Part shown: piece by piece, positions 19,879-29,273 of the stretch
How the letters are laid out: the number at the start of each line of letters is the position of its first letter
How positions within the stretch are numbered: the stretch's first letter is position 1
Origin: Aliivibrio fischeri ATCC 7744 = JCM 18803 = DSM 507
Lineage (GTDB): Bacteria > Pseudomonadota > Gammaproteobacteria > Enterobacterales > Vibrionaceae
Assembly: GCF_023983475.1 (NCBI RefSeq)
Contig: NZ_CP092712.1
Coordinates: 558,001 to 622,000 of the forward strand
Direction of reading: 5' to 3'
DNA: 64,000 nt
Position numbers and translations under genes: made by a program
The notes under the pieces: generated by a model
Seen by the model: the letters and a program-made list of their open reading frames with translations, nothing else
What the model was told of the DNA's origin: nothing
Database searches by the model: none

Positions 19879-22458
19879 ATGTATATGAGCACTGACGAGA
19901 TCCGCCGTGCGTTCCTTGCTTTTTTTGAAAGCAAAGGACACCAAATTGTTGAGAGTTCTTCTCTAGTTCCAGCAAATGATCCAACTCTTCTGTTTACTAA
20001 CGCCGGTATGAACCAATTTAAAGATTGTTTCTTAGGTTCAGAGAAGCGTAACTATACTCGTGCAACAACAGCTCAACGTTGTGTTCGTGCTGGTGGTAAG
20101 CACAACGATTTAGAAAATGTTGGTTTCACTGCTCGTCACCATACATTCTTTGAAATGTTAGGTAACTTCAGCTTTGGTGATTACTTTAAGCAAGATGCTA
20201 TTAAATACGCATGGGAATTCTTAACAGAACGTCTAGAGCTACCTGCTGATCGTCTATTAGTTACTGTGTATGAAACTGATGATGAAGCATTTGAAATCTG
20301 GAATAAAGAAATGGGTATTCCAGCTGATCGCATCGTACGAATTGGTGACAATAAAGGCGCACCATATGCTTCAGATAACTTCTGGCAGATGGGTGATACA
20401 GGTCCTTGTGGTCCTTGTACAGAAATTTTTTACGATCACGGTGAGCACATTTGGGGTGGCCGTCCAGGTACACCTGAAGAAGATGGTGACCGTTTTATCG
20501 AGATCTGGAACAACGTATTTATGCAGTTTAACCGTCATGCTGATGGCACGATGGAACCTTTACCAAAACCTTCTGTTGATACTGGTATGGGTATTGAGCG
20601 TATTGCTGCAATTATGCAAGGTGTTCACTCAAACTACGAAATCGATATTTTCCAAACACTAATTAAAGAAGCGGCAAAAGTAATTGGTTACGATGATTTA
20701 TCAAACCAATCTTTACGTGTAGTAGCTGACCATATTCGTTCTTGTTCATACCTAATCGTTGACGGCGTTATGCCATCGAATGAAGGTCGTGGTTATGTGC
20801 TACGTCGTATTATTCGTCGTGCAGTACGTCATGGTAACAAGTTAGGCGCGAAAGGTTCTTACTTCTATAAACTGGTTGGCCCATTAGCTGAAATTATGGG
20901 TACAGCAGGTGAAGAACTGAAAAAACAACAAGCGCTTGTTGAAAAAGTACTTAAGATTGAAGAAGAAAACTTTGGTCGTACTCTTGAGCGTGGTATGGCA
21001 CTTCTAAATGAAGCATTAGATAACCTTGAAGGTACTGTGCTTGATGGTGAAACTGTATTTAAACTGTATGACACATACGGATTCCCAGCTGACTTAACCA
21101 ACGATGTGGCACGTGAGCGTGATTTAACTATCGATGAAGATGGTTTTGAAAAGGCGATGGAAGAGCAACGTCAACGTGCTCGTGAAGCTGGCCAATTCGG
21201 TACTGATTACAATGCGGTAATTAAAGTAGAATCTGAAACCGTATTCCATGGTTATGACTCTACAGAAGCAAAAGCATCAGTTATTGCATTATTCCGTGAA
21301 GGCGAAGAAGTTGATGCCTTATCAGCAGGCGATGAAGCGATTCTTATCTTAGATCAAACGCCTTTCTATGCTGAGTCAGGTGGTCAATGTGGTGATGCTG
21401 GTATTATCACAGTTGAAACGGGTAAGTTTGTTGTTACAGATACACATAAGATCGGTAATGCAATCGGTCACCATGGTAAATTGGTTGAAGGTGTTCTATC
21501 TAAAGCAGATCATGCGATGGCTCAAGTTGATGAGACTCGTCGTGCTGCAATTATCTTGAACCACTCAGCAACGCACTTATTACACGCAGCACTTCGTCAA
21601 GTACTAGGCGAGCACGTAACGCAAAAAGGGTCGTTAGTTAAAGCTGAAAACCTACGTTTTGACTTTTCACACCTTGAAGCGGTTAAAGCTGAAGAATTGC
21701 GTCAGGTTGAACGTATTGTTAACCAACAAATTCGTTTAAACCACACCATTGAAACCGACCTAATGGATATCGATGCGGCGAAAGAAAAAGGCGCAATGGC
21801 TCTATTTGGTGAAAAATACGATGATGAAGTTCGTGTTCTTTCTATGGGAGAGTTCTCAACTGAATTATGTGGTGGTATTCACGCATCAAGCACTGGTGAT
21901 ATTGGTCTATTTAAGATCACATCAGAAGGTGGTATTGCTGCAGGTATCCGTCGTATTGAAGCGGTTACAGGTGAGGCTGCACTAGATGCAATCGAAGCTC
22001 AACAAAAAGCGGCAGATAAAAAGCTGAACGAAGCAGCATCAAAAGCAAAACAACTTGAAAAAGAAATTCAACAACTTAAAGATAAATTAGCGTCTCAAGA
22101 GAGTGCTAGTCTTATCAATAAAGTACAAGAAATTGCAGGAACAAAAGTGCTTGTTGCTCAATTAGATGATGCTGACAATAAAGCACTTCGTGGTATGGTT
22201 GATGAACTTAAGAACCAAATTGGTAGCGGTATTATCATGTTAGGTAATGTTAGCGAAGGTAAAGTTGGTTTAATTGCTGGTGTAACAAAAGATCTTATTG
22301 GCCAAGTTAAAGCGGGTGAATTAGTGAATATGGTTGCACAGCAAGTTGGTGGTAAAGGCGGCGGTCGTCCAGATATGGCTCAAGCTGGCGGTACTGATGC
22401 TGAAGCATTACCAAATGCACTTGCTTCTGTTGAAGCTTGGCTAACTGAGCGTCTGTAA
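19879..22458 (+). CDS. alaS: Alanyl-tRNA synthetase
   Basis: Charges tRNA-Ala and edits mischarged Ser/Gly. 859 residues with class II motifs near the N-terminus ([27 protein letters not shown]), the editing-domain zinc motif [12 protein letters not shown] and later [13 protein letters not shown], a coiled coil at about 720-765, and a C-terminal C-Ala domain. ATG 19879 is chosen because AGGA lies 8 nt upstream and the protein then starts where homologues do; ATG 19885 is possible. An in-frame TTG at 19783 would add 32 unrelated residues and is rejected. lysC follows after 12 bp. Confidence 0.97.
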   Translation: MYMSTDEIRRAFLAFFESKGHQIVESSSLVPANDPTLLFTNAGMNQFKDCFLGSEKRNYTRATTAQRCVRAGGKHNDLENVGFTARHHTFFEMLGNFSFGDYFKQDAIKYAWEFLTERLELPADRLLVTVYETDDEAFEIWNKEMGIPADRIVRIGDNKGAPYASDNFWQMGDTGPCGPCTEIFYDHGEHIWGGRPGTPEEDGDRFIEIWNNVFMQFNRHADGTMEPLPKPSVDTGMGIERIAAIMQGVHSNYEIDIFQTLIKEAAKVIGYDDLSNQSLRVVADHIRSCSYLIVDGVMPSNEGRGYVLRRIIRRAVRHGNKLGAKGSYFYKLVGPLAEIMGTAGEELKKQQALVEKVLKIEEENFGRTLERGMALLNEALDNLEGTVLDGETVFKLYDTYGFPADLTNDVARERDLTIDEDGFEKAMEEQRQRAREAGQFGTDYNAVIKVESETVFHGYDSTEAKASVIALFREGEEVDALSAGDEAILILDQTPFYAESGGQCGDAGIITVETGKFVVTDTHKIGNAIGHHGKLVEGVLSKADHAMAQVDETRRAAIILNHSATHLLHAALRQVLGEHVTQKGSLVKAENLRFDFSHLEAVKAEELRQVERIVNQQIRLNHTIETDLMDIDAAKEKGAMALFGEKYDDEVRVLSMGEFSTELCGGIHASSTGDIGLFKITSEGGIAAGIRRIEAVTGEAALDAIEAQQKAADKKLNEAASKAKQLEKEIQQLKDKLASQESASLINKVQEIAGTKVLVAQLDDADNKALRGMVDELKNQIGSGIIMLGNVSEGKVGLIAGVTKDLIGQVKAGELVNMVAQQVGGKGGGRPDMAQAGGTDAEALPNALASVEAWLTERL

Positions 22459-22470
22459 TAGGTCGTATCA

Positions 22471-23640
22471 GTGGCATTAATCGTACAAAAGTATGGTGGT
22501 ACATCAGTTGGATCCGTTGAACGGATCCAATCTGTTTCCGAACGTATCATATCAACACTGCAACAAGGGCATGATGTCGTTGTTGCGGTTTCTGCCATGG
22601 CTGGAGAAACAAATCGACTACTGCATTTAGCAAATCAAATAAGTGAGGTACCTGAGCCTCGTGAATTGGATATGTTACTTTCAGCTGGTGAGCAAGTTTC
22701 TATTGCATTATTGGCAATGTCTTTAAATCAAAAGGGCATAAAAGCAATATCATTAACCGCCGACCAAGCAGGAATTCATACTAATAATTCATTCAATGAT
22801 GCGACAATTAAGCATATTGAGACGAACCTTATCACTCAATGGGTTGATAAGGGGTATGTTGTTATTGTTGCGGGTTTCCAAGGTCGAGATGATCAAGGTA
22901 ATATCACTACATTAGGTCGAGGTGGTTCTGATACCACAGCAGTAGCACTTGCCGCTGCACTAGATGCAGATGAGTGTCAGATTTTTACTGATGTTGATGG
23001 GGTATATACCTCAGATCCTCGTTTTGTATCTAATACGCGTCGTTTAGAAGAAGTCTCTTTTTCTGATATGCACGCATTAGCGAAATCTGGTGCCAAAGTT
23101 CTTCAAGAACATTCAGTAGCTCATGCTTGGAATTCATCGGTGGCATTGAGAGTATTGTCCTCGTTTGAGGATGGCGAAGGGACGCTAATTTGTGAGAATC
23201 CAAAACAGCCTTTAGCTGTAACTGGATTAGCACTAAAACAAGATTTATCTTTGGTTGAATGTGAGAATATTTCAACCGAAGAGCAAGCAGAACTCTATAA
23301 ACAGTATAGGGTGTTAAATGAAAGATGTGATTGTTTTCAAATTGTTGTACCTAAAGCGACTTTTTTACAATTGAAGCTGGCATTTAATACTAAAATACGC
23401 AATATTAGTAGCTTATCAATTCTGACGTTAGTCGGAGATAATGTTGAAGGGATGGCAGAGTCTGCTTGCAATCAACTATTGGCAAATGATATTGATGTTC
23501 ATCAATATGATATTGAGCCAAAAAGTGTGTCGGTTATCGTAAATCAAGCTGATTTACACCGAGCGGCCGAAATTTTACATAAAACGTTTGTTATTACAGA
23601 GCAATCACAAGATAATGATCTTTTGGTCGCTGTTTCTTGA
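22471..23640 (+). CDS. lysC: Aspartate kinase, monofunctional (lysC type)
   Basis: Phosphorylates aspartate, the first step toward lysine, threonine, methionine and diaminopimelate. A 389-residue class of aspartokinase starting KYGGTSVGSVERI, with GRGGSDTTAVALAAALDADECQIFTDVDGVYTSDPR-type kinase motifs in the first 180 residues and an ACT-containing regulatory half (ISSLSILTLVGDNVEG). Start is GTG 22471 with AGG 8 nt upstream. It begins 12 bp after alaS, so is likely co-transcribed. Which amino acid inhibits it cannot be read from the sequence. Confidence 0.9.
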   Translation: MALIVQKYGGTSVGSVERIQSVSERIISTLQQGHDVVVAVSAMAGETNRLLHLANQISEVPEPRELDMLLSAGEQVSIALLAMSLNQKGIKAISLTADQAGIHTNNSFNDATIKHIETNLITQWVDKGYVVIVAGFQGRDDQGNITTLGRGGSDTTAVALAAALDADECQIFTDVDGVYTSDPRFVSNTRRLEEVSFSDMHALAKSGAKVLQEHSVAHAWNSSVALRVLSSFEDGEGTLICENPKQPLAVTGLALKQDLSLVECENISTEEQAELYKQYRVLNERCDCFQIVVPKATFLQLKLAFNTKIRNISSLSILTLVGDNVEGMAESACNQLLANDIDVHQYDIEPKSVSVIVNQADLHRAAEILHKTFVITEQSQDNDLLVAVS

Positions 23641-23721
23641 GCAAAGACGTTTATGAAAATAAGCGATAACGGACGATACATACATTTATTATAATACTGA
23701 GATAACTCAAGGAGCATTCGA

Positions 23722-23919
23722 ATGCTAATTTTGACTCGCCGTGTAGGTGAAACTCTGATGATTGGTGACGAAGTAACAGTTACTGTACTAGGCGTTAAAG
23801 GCAACCAAGTACGTATTGGTGTAAATGCACCTAAAGAAGTATCTGTTCACCGTGAAGAGATTTATATGCGCATTCAAGCGGAAAAAGGTACACCTGCGGC
23901 TTCGCAAGGCAACTTTTAA
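23722..23919 (+). CDS. csrA: Carbon storage regulator CsrA
   Basis: A 65-residue RNA-binding dimer that represses or stabilises mRNAs by binding GGA motifs in leaders. Sequence begins [18 protein letters not shown] and keeps the conserved RNA-contact residues near the N-terminus (LTRR) and at HREEIY. An 'AAGGAG' lies 8 nt before the ATG. Located between lysC and the Ser/Arg tRNA cluster, exactly as csrA-serV-argVYZQ in E. coli. A TATAAT at 23690-23695 is a candidate -10. It is expected to control motility and metabolism globally. Confidence 0.98.
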   Translation: MLILTRRVGETLMIGDEVTVTVLGVKGNQVRIGVNAPKEVSVHREEIYMRIQAEKGTPAASQGNF

Positions 23920-23933
23920 TTTCGTATGAATAT

Positions 23934-23965
23934 AGGCTGGCATTGTCAGCCTTGTTTGTTTTTGT
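23934..23965 (+). terminator. csrA terminator
   Basis: AGGCTG-ggcattgt region-CAGCCT hairpin followed by a T/G-rich run. Modest strength. Confidence 0.6.
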
Positions 23966-24091
23966 CTTTTACTTATTGATAAAAATGAACAAAATAAGAG
24001 ACACAAGTTCGGTATAACGTTTTATTTTTATCCATTTTGGTCGTTTCATAGACGGTTAAACGAAAAAGCGTTATTTTTTACTAAGAAGTGA

Positions 24092-24119
24092 TTGACATAT
24101 TTTTGGTAAACCGTAATAT
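24092..24119 (+). promoter_or_regulatory. tRNA cluster promoter
   Basis: TTGACA, 16-bp spacer, TAATAT, followed by GTGCCTCCTC. It starts 16 nt before the first tRNA-Ser and is the only strong promoter seen for the eight-tRNA array. Confidence 0.75.
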
Positions 24120-24134
24120 GTGCCTCCTCAAGAC

Positions 24135-24226
24135 GGTGAGGTGGCCGAGAGGCTGAAGGCGCTCCCCTGCTAAGGGAGTATACGGTTTATCCCGTATCGA
24201 GGGTTCGAATCCCTCCTTCACCGCCA
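24135..24226 (+). tRNA. tRNA-Ser (GCT), copy 1
   Basis: 92 nt with a long variable arm typical of serine tRNAs, acceptor GGTGAGG / CTTCACC, anticodon GCT in CTGCTAAG, T loop GTTCGAAT, encoded CCA. Confidence 0.97.
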
Positions 24227-24279
24227 TTATTTGTTTATGTTGATATTTATTATCAGCAAAAACACAAAAGAATTATTGT

Positions 24280-24356
24280 GCGCTAGTAGCTCAGCTGGAT
24301 AGAGTACCTGGCTACGAACCAGGCGGTCAGAGGTTCGAATCCTCTCTGGCGCACCA
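24280..24356 (+). tRNA. tRNA-Arg (ACG), copy 1
   Basis: 77 nt, acceptor GCGCTAG with the matching 3' strand, anticodon ACG (read as inosine), T loop GTTCGAAT, encoded CCA. Confidence 0.97.
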
Positions 24357-24395
24357 TTAATTTAATTGATAGAATTTCTATCAGAAAAACAAGAC

Positions 24396-24487
24396 GGTGA
24401 GGTGGCCGAGAGGCTGAAGGCGCTCCCCTGCTAAGGGAGTATACGGTTTATCCCGTATCGAGGGTTCGAATCCCTCCTTCACCGCCA
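24396..24487 (+). tRNA. tRNA-Ser (GCT), copy 2
   Basis: Identical in sequence to the copy at 24135-24226; it forms with the next Arg gene a second Ser-Arg unit, about 260 bp after the first. Confidence 0.97.
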
Positions 24488-24537
24488 TTATTTATTGTTG
24501 TTGATATTAATCAGCAGCGATACAAAAGATTTAGTGT

Positions 24538-24614
24538 GCGCTAGTAGCTCAGCTGGATAGAGTACCTGGCTACGAACCAGGCGGTCAGAGGTTCGAATCC
24601 TCTCTGGCGCACCA
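24538..24614 (+). tRNA. tRNA-Arg (ACG), copy 2
   Basis: Identical to copy 1. First of five copies spaced exactly 144 bp apart. Confidence 0.97.
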
Positions 24615-24681
24615 TTATTTCTTTTTGTAGTCATTTTTTGGTGACAATAAAAGATTACAAAGACAATCAGAATTAAAGTGT

Positions 24682-24758
24682 GCGCTAGTAGCTCAGCTGG
24701 ATAGAGTACCTGGCTACGAACCAGGCGGTCAGAGGTTCGAATCCTCTCTGGCGCACCA
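24682..24758 (+). tRNA. tRNA-Arg (ACG), copy 3
   Basis: Identical to copy 1; the spacers around it differ from neighbouring spacers by only one or two bases. Confidence 0.97.
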
Positions 24759-24825
24759 TTATTTCTTTTTGTAGTCATTTATTGGCGACAATAAAAGATT
24801 ACAAAGACAATCAGAATTAAAGTGT

Positions 24826-24902
24826 GCGCTAGTAGCTCAGCTGGATAGAGTACCTGGCTACGAACCAGGCGGTCAGAGGTTCGAATCCTCTCTGGCGCAC
24901 CA
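24826..24902 (+). tRNA. tRNA-Arg (ACG), copy 4
   Basis: Identical to copy 1, in the 144-bp repeat. Confidence 0.97.
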
Positions 24903-24969
24903 TTATTTCTTTTTGTAGTCATTTATTGGTGACAATAAAAGATTACAAAGACAATCAGAATTAAAGTGT

Positions 24970-25046
24970 GCGCTAGTAGCTCAGCTGGATAGAGTACCTG
25001 GCTACGAACCAGGCGGTCAGAGGTTCGAATCCTCTCTGGCGCACCA
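24970..25046 (+). tRNA. tRNA-Arg (ACG), copy 5
   Basis: Identical to copy 1, in the 144-bp repeat. Confidence 0.97.
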
Positions 25047-25113
25047 TTATTTCTTTTTGTAGTCATTTGTTGGTGACAATAAAAGATTACAAAGACAATC
25101 AGAATTAAAGTGT

Positions 25114-25190
25114 GCGCTAGTAGCTCAGCTGGATAGAGTACCTGGCTACGAACCAGGCGGTCAGAGGTTCGAATCCTCTCTGGCGCACCA
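25114..25190 (+). tRNA. tRNA-Arg (ACG), copy 6
   Basis: Identical to copy 1; last of the array and directly followed by the cluster terminator. Confidence 0.97.
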
Positions 25191-25201
25191 TTCTTTAAAA
25201 G

Positions 25202-25228
25202 AACCCGATCATTTGATCGGGTTTTTTT
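25202..25228 (+). terminator. tRNA cluster terminator
   Basis: A 10-bp stem AACCCGATCA / TGATCGGGTT with a very short loop and T7, 11 nt after the last tRNA-Arg. Confidence 0.92.
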
Positions 25229-25398
25229 ATGTCTGAAAGATAAGTAGTTAATCAAATTGGTTGTTTTTAAATCGATTGATTTATTCGTTATTGTTAGGTA
25301 ACTTGATTGTAATCAGGTTATTTTAAAGAGAAAAGTGGCAGTGTATGGATATAACTCGCCATGATCTTCTTTTTTAAAAAGATTTCGTTGATTCATAT

Positions 25399-25426
25399 TT
25401 GACAAATATATTCATGACGAGATAAT
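25399..25426 (+). promoter_or_regulatory. Candidate oadGAB promoter
   Basis: TTGACA (25399-25404), 16-bp spacer, GATAAT (25421-25426). It lies in the 286-bp gap between the tRNA terminator and oadG, where no gene is seen. The leader would be about 80 nt. Confidence 0.6.
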
Positions 25427-25514
25427 TGATCCTTCTTTTTAGAATAAAAGAACCATTTTTGTATAAATTTCATACTAAATTTTACATTGTCACTATCATC
25501 AAAAGGGAAGCAAG

Positions 25515-25766
25515 ATGACAGACATTGGAAGTCTATTATGGGAAGCAGCTACGCTCATGCTTACAGGTATGTGCGTTGTGTTTGCGTTCCTAACCATCCT
25601 AGTTTATCTAGTTCAACTCATGTCAAAACTATTGCCTGTGGAGCTACCTCCAAAGCAAGCATTAGCTGTTCAAAAAGTTCAGAATCCCGATCAAACAACA
25701 GTGCAGCCTCAGATAATTGCTGCAATTTCTGCTGCGGTTAAATTACACCGCGAAAAGAATAAATAA
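25515..25766 (+). CDS. oadG: Oxaloacetate decarboxylase gamma subunit
   Basis: An 83-residue small membrane subunit of the Na+-pumping oxaloacetate decarboxylase, needed for complex assembly and decarboxylation. One N-terminal membrane helix (about residues 12-35, ATLMLTGMCVVFAFLTILVY) is followed by a short cytoplasmic tail rich in P, Q and K. GGAAG lies just before ATG 25515. First gene of oadGAB, with oadA 36 bp downstream. An overlapping ORF in another frame (25487-25741) is a shadow. Confidence 0.9.
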   Translation: MTDIGSLLWEAATLMLTGMCVVFAFLTILVYLVQLMSKLLPVELPPKQALAVQKVQNPDQTTVQPQIIAAISAAVKLHREKNK

Positions 25767-25802
25767 CTGTTTTAGGAAAATTATTACAAGGAGTTTGTAA
25801 GC

Positions 25803-27590
25803 ATGTCTAAACCACTTTCTATCACTGATGTGGTACTTCGTGACGCCCATCAATCACTATTTGCAACACGTATGCGTGTTGAAGATATGTTACCGATTGC
25901 AGAACAGTTGGATAAAATTGGTTATTGGTCTCTAGAAACTTGGGGAGGCGCAACATTTGATTCTTGTATTCGTTATCTAGGAGAAGATCCGTGGGAGCGT
26001 TTACGACTATTAAAAAAAGCCATGCCAAATACACCAATGCAAATGCTTCTACGTGGTCAAAACTTATTAGGTTATCGTCACTATGCCGATGATGTGGTTG
26101 AGAAGTTTGTTGAACGAGCACATGCAAATGGAATGGATGTATTCCGTATTTTTGATGCAATGAACGATGTAAGAAACTTTCAAAAAGCGGTAAAAGCGAC
26201 AATCGACGTGGGGGCTCATGCACAAGGTACGCTTTCATACACAACAAGCCCTGTTCATAATACTGATACTTGGGTCGATTTAGCCAAACGTCTAGAAGAT
26301 TTAGGTTGTCACTCTCTATGTATAAAAGACATGTCAGGTTTGCTTAAGCCTTATGAGGCTGAAGAGTTAATCACTCGAATTAAGGCGTCTTGTGATGTCC
26401 CTCTAGCTCTGCATAGTCATGCAACAACTGGGCTTTCTACCGCAACAGCAATTAAAGCTGTAGAAGCTGGCATTGATATTCTTGATACGGCTATTTCTTC
26501 GATGAGTCAAACTTATGGGCATACACCAACAGAAACCGTTGTTGCTATGTTAGAAGAAACCGGACGTGATACTAATCTGAAATTAGATCAATTAGCACCT
26601 ATTGCTAGTTATTTCCGAGAAGTTCGTAAGAAATATGCAAAATTTGAAGGTCAACTAAAAGGGGTTGATTCACGAATTCTTATTGCTCAAGTTCCGGGTG
26701 GCATGCTGACTAATATGGAAAGCCAACTTAAAGAGCAAGGTGCTGCTGATAAGATGGATGAAGTTTTAGCAGAAATCCCTAAAGTGCGTAAAGATCTTGG
26801 TTATATTCCACTAGTAACGCCAACTTCTCAAATTGTGGGAACACAAGCGGTGATTAATGTTCTTACCGGAGAGCGTTATAAGAGCATAACAAAAGAAACT
26901 GCTGGTGTACTGAAAGGGGAATACGGTGCAGCTCCTGCTGAGGTTAATGCTGAGTTACAAGCTCGAGTTCTTGATGGTAAAGAAGCGGTAACTTGTCGTC
27001 CTGCTGATCTTTTAAAAGCGGAACTTCATACATTAACTGATGAGTTACTGGAAAAAGCGAAAGAAGAGAATATTGAACTTGCTGAGCAACAGGTTGATGA
27101 TGTTTTAACTTATGCATTATTCCCTCAAGTTGGATTGAAATTTCTTAAAAACCGTAATAACCCAGATGCATTTGAACCTGCTCCAGGTACTGAAAAAGAA
27201 GCAGAGAAGGAAGAGGTCAAAGTCTCTGCAGCTAAAGGCAGTGTTGAAGCCTATAGCGTAAAAGTGGACGGGCAAGTATATAACGTTGAAGTTGGCCCTC
27301 AAGGAGTTATCTCTTCTGTTGAACAAATTTCAGCGCAAGCTGCTCCAGTTCAATCACCTCAACTTTCTGCAATGGATGCTGAGTCTGTTGATGCACCATT
27401 GGCTGGTAATATCTTTAAGGTATTAGTGCAAGCAGGTGCAGAAGTTGTTGAAGGTGATGTATTACTTATTCTTGAAGCAATGAAAATGGAAACAGAAATC
27501 AAAGCTTCACGTAGTGGTACAGTGCAAGATATTTTAACTAAAGAGGGTGATGCAGTGACTGTTGGTACGCCATTACTTTCTTTAGCGTAG
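25803..27590 (+). CDS. oadA: Oxaloacetate decarboxylase alpha subunit
   Basis: Soluble biotin-carrying subunit of 595 residues. The carboxyltransferase domain has [15 protein letters not shown] (residues 11-25) and the metal/lysine site segment CIKDMSGLL; a Pro/Ala/Glu-rich linker near 470-530 leads to the biotinyl domain with the biotin-acceptor Lys in EAMKMETEI. It transfers CO2 from oxaloacetate to biotin, which the beta subunit then decarboxylates. AAGGAG is placed 9 nt before the ATG. Middle gene of oadGAB. Confidence 0.96.
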   Translation: MSKPLSITDVVLRDAHQSLFATRMRVEDMLPIAEQLDKIGYWSLETWGGATFDSCIRYLGEDPWERLRLLKKAMPNTPMQMLLRGQNLLGYRHYADDVVEKFVERAHANGMDVFRIFDAMNDVRNFQKAVKATIDVGAHAQGTLSYTTSPVHNTDTWVDLAKRLEDLGCHSLCIKDMSGLLKPYEAEELITRIKASCDVPLALHSHATTGLSTATAIKAVEAGIDILDTAISSMSQTYGHTPTETVVAMLEETGRDTNLKLDQLAPIASYFREVRKKYAKFEGQLKGVDSRILIAQVPGGMLTNMESQLKEQGAADKMDEVLAEIPKVRKDLGYIPLVTPTSQIVGTQAVINVLTGERYKSITKETAGVLKGEYGAAPAEVNAELQARVLDGKEAVTCRPADLLKAELHTLTDELLEKAKEENIELAEQQVDDVLTYALFPQVGLKFLKNRNNPDAFEPAPGTEKEAEKEEVKVSAAKGSVEAYSVKVDGQVYNVEVGPQGVISSVEQISAQAAPVQSPQLSAMDAESVDAPLAGNIFKVLVQAGAEVVEGDVLLILEAMKMETEIKASRSGTVQDILTKEGDAVTVGTPLLSLA

Positions 27591-27605
27591 ATGTAGGTAT
27601 AAAAC

Positions 27606-28736
27606 ATGGATGGTTTATTAACATTATGGAATGAAACAGCCATTGCCAATTTTAAGTTTGAGCAACTTATTATGATGGCTGTTGGTTGTGGTCTACTCTT
27701 TTTAGCGATTAAAAAAGGGTTTGAGCCACTATTATTATTGCCTATTGGTTTTGGTGCAATTTTAGCAAATATCCCTAATGCCGGATTTACAGACCCAGGT
27801 GGATTGCTTTATTACGTTTATTACGTAGGGATTGAAACAGGAATATTCCCGTTACTTATCTTTATGGGCGTAGGAGCGATGACGGATTTTGGAGCTCTAA
27901 TTGCTAACCCTAAAACACTATGGCTAGGTGCTGCTGCTCAAGTAGGTATTTTTGCTACGTTGTTTGGTGCAATTTTACTTAACTATGTGCCGGGAATGGA
28001 GTTTACGTTAGCGGATGCTTCTTCTATTGCTATTATCGGTGGTGCTGATGGTCCTACGGCAATCTTTTTGTCGAGTCAGTTATCACCAGACCTATTAGGT
28101 GCGATAGCGGTTGCTGCATATAGTTACATGGCATTAGTTCCTATTATTCAGCCACCAATTATGAAAGCACTCACTACGCCAGAAGAGCGCCAAATTAAAA
28201 TGGCTCAACTGCGTCATGTTGGTAAAGCAGAGAAGATATTATTCCCATTAGCCGTATTACTAATGACTATTTTATTTTTGCCATCGGCGACGCCACTTGT
28301 CGGTATGTTTTGCTTAGGCAATTTAATGAAAGAGTCTGGTGTGGTTGATCGTTTATCAAGTACAGCTCAAAATGAATTAATTAATATTGTTACGATCTTC
28401 TTAGGGTTAGGTGTTGGATCTAAGCTAAAAGCGGATACCTTCTTAAATGTAGAAACATTAGGTATTTTAGCTCTTGGTGCTGTTGCTTTTAGTATTGGTA
28501 CAGCAGGTGGTGTCATTATGGCTAAGGTTCTTAATAAGTTCTCGAAAGAAGATATTAACCCATTAATTGGTGCGGCAGGCGTATCAGCCGTTCCAATGGC
28601 CGCTCGTGTGGTTAATAAAGTTGGCCTTGAGGCTAATCCTCAAAACTTCTTGTTAATGCATGCTATGGGGCCAAACGTAGCTGGTGTGCTTGGTTCTGCT
28701 GTTGCCGCAGGTATACTTCTTGCGCTAGTTGGTTAA
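27606..28736 (+). CDS. oadB: Oxaloacetate decarboxylase beta subunit (Na+ pump)
   Basis: A 376-residue polytopic inner-membrane protein that decarboxylates carboxybiotin and exports Na+. About 9-10 hydrophobic segments, with the conserved [12 protein letters not shown] segment containing the essential membrane Asp and the [10 protein letters not shown] segment. Starts 15 bp after oadA. The complex converts oxaloacetate to pyruvate and builds a sodium gradient, which suits a marine bacterium. The operon ends at a terminator right after the stop. Confidence 0.95.
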   Translation: MDGLLTLWNETAIANFKFEQLIMMAVGCGLLFLAIKKGFEPLLLLPIGFGAILANIPNAGFTDPGGLLYYVYYVGIETGIFPLLIFMGVGAMTDFGALIANPKTLWLGAAAQVGIFATLFGAILLNYVPGMEFTLADASSIAIIGGADGPTAIFLSSQLSPDLLGAIAVAAYSYMALVPIIQPPIMKALTTPEERQIKMAQLRHVGKAEKILFPLAVLLMTILFLPSATPLVGMFCLGNLMKESGVVDRLSSTAQNELINIVTIFLGLGVGSKLKADTFLNVETLGILALGAVAFSIGTAGGVIMAKVLNKFSKEDINPLIGAAGVSAVPMAARVVNKVGLEANPQNFLLMHAMGPNVAGVLGSAVAAGILLALVG

Positions 28737-28757
28737 TTTTGAACAAAACTTAACAAT

Positions 28758-28786
28758 AAAAGGGTGCTGATGCGCCCTTTTTTATT
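28758..28786 (+). terminator. oadGAB terminator
   Basis: Hairpin AAAGGGTGC-tga-TGCGCCCTTT (one G-U pair) then a T-run. A longer reading of the next ORF (from 28764) would start inside it. Confidence 0.85.
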
Positions 28787-28832
28787 TTATGCTTGCTGTT
28801 ATCTTAGTATTTATAATGGAATAAATTCAATC

Positions 28833-29264
28833 ATGTTTGATTGGTTTAATGCAGATTCTGCATTATGGGTATTATTTAGCTCTGGCTTTTTAAGTGCGAC
28901 TTTATTACCAGGCGCTTCTGAAGCGAGTCTAATCGCAACATTGCAATTAAATAGCTTTTCTACATGGCTTGTTGTTTTTGTTGCAACGCTAGGCAATACA
29001 TTAGGTGGAATAACAAACTATTGGCTTGGTTTATTACTTCCAGATAAAACTTCTTCGCAGAAACACGGTCATAAAGCCATTCAATGGATTAAAAAATATG
29101 GCTATTGGACATTATTATTTAGTTGGTTACCAATCATTGGCGATCCCCTTTGTTTAGCTGCCGGGTGGTTAAGGATGCGTTTTTGGCCATGTATTGTTTT
29201 AATTGGGATTGGTAAAGCGGTGCGATATGCCTTGCTATCGCTTGCAGTAAACGGGATTTTATAG
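28833..29264 (+). CDS. yqaA: YqaA family inner-membrane protein (DedA/SNARE-like)
   Basis: A 143-residue membrane protein (E. coli YqaA 142) with hydrophobic stretches and the family segments SGFLSATLLPGASEASL, TLGNTLGGITNYWLG and SWLPIIGDPLCLAAGWLR. It belongs to the DedA-like VTT superfamily, whose other members flip or move lipids; its own substrate is unknown. ATG 28833 is chosen over 28764 since the earlier start lies in the oadB terminator and would add 23 non-homologous residues. The M16 protease gene starts 9 bp after it, so they probably form an operon. Confidence 0.85.
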   Translation: MFDWFNADSALWVLFSSGFLSATLLPGASEASLIATLQLNSFSTWLVVFVATLGNTLGGITNYWLGLLLPDKTSSQKHGHKAIQWIKKYGYWTLLFSWLPIIGDPLCLAAGWLRMRFWPCIVLIGIGKAVRYALLSLAVNGIL

Positions 29265-29273
29265 GATATAAGA

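Larger units (their letters stand above)
24538..25190 (+). repeat. 144-bp tandem repeat containing tRNA-Arg
   Basis: Five tRNA-Arg genes start at 24538, 24682, 24826, 24970 and 25114. The 67-bp spacers are nearly identical, differing at positions such as TTTTTTGGTGAC, TTTATTGGCGAC and TTTGTTGGTGAC. This points to recent amplification or ongoing homogenisation by recombination. Confidence 0.95.

Noticed and set aside
24488-25255. Minus-strand ORFs of 96 and 110 aa with repeated PERIRTSDRLVRSQVLYPAELLAH
   Set aside because: They are antisense readings of the tRNA-Arg genes. This peptide is a known spurious translation of such tRNAs.
25487-25741. 84-aa ORF overlapping oadG in another frame
   Set aside because: Cys/Ser-rich shadow; oadG has the RBS and the family sequence.
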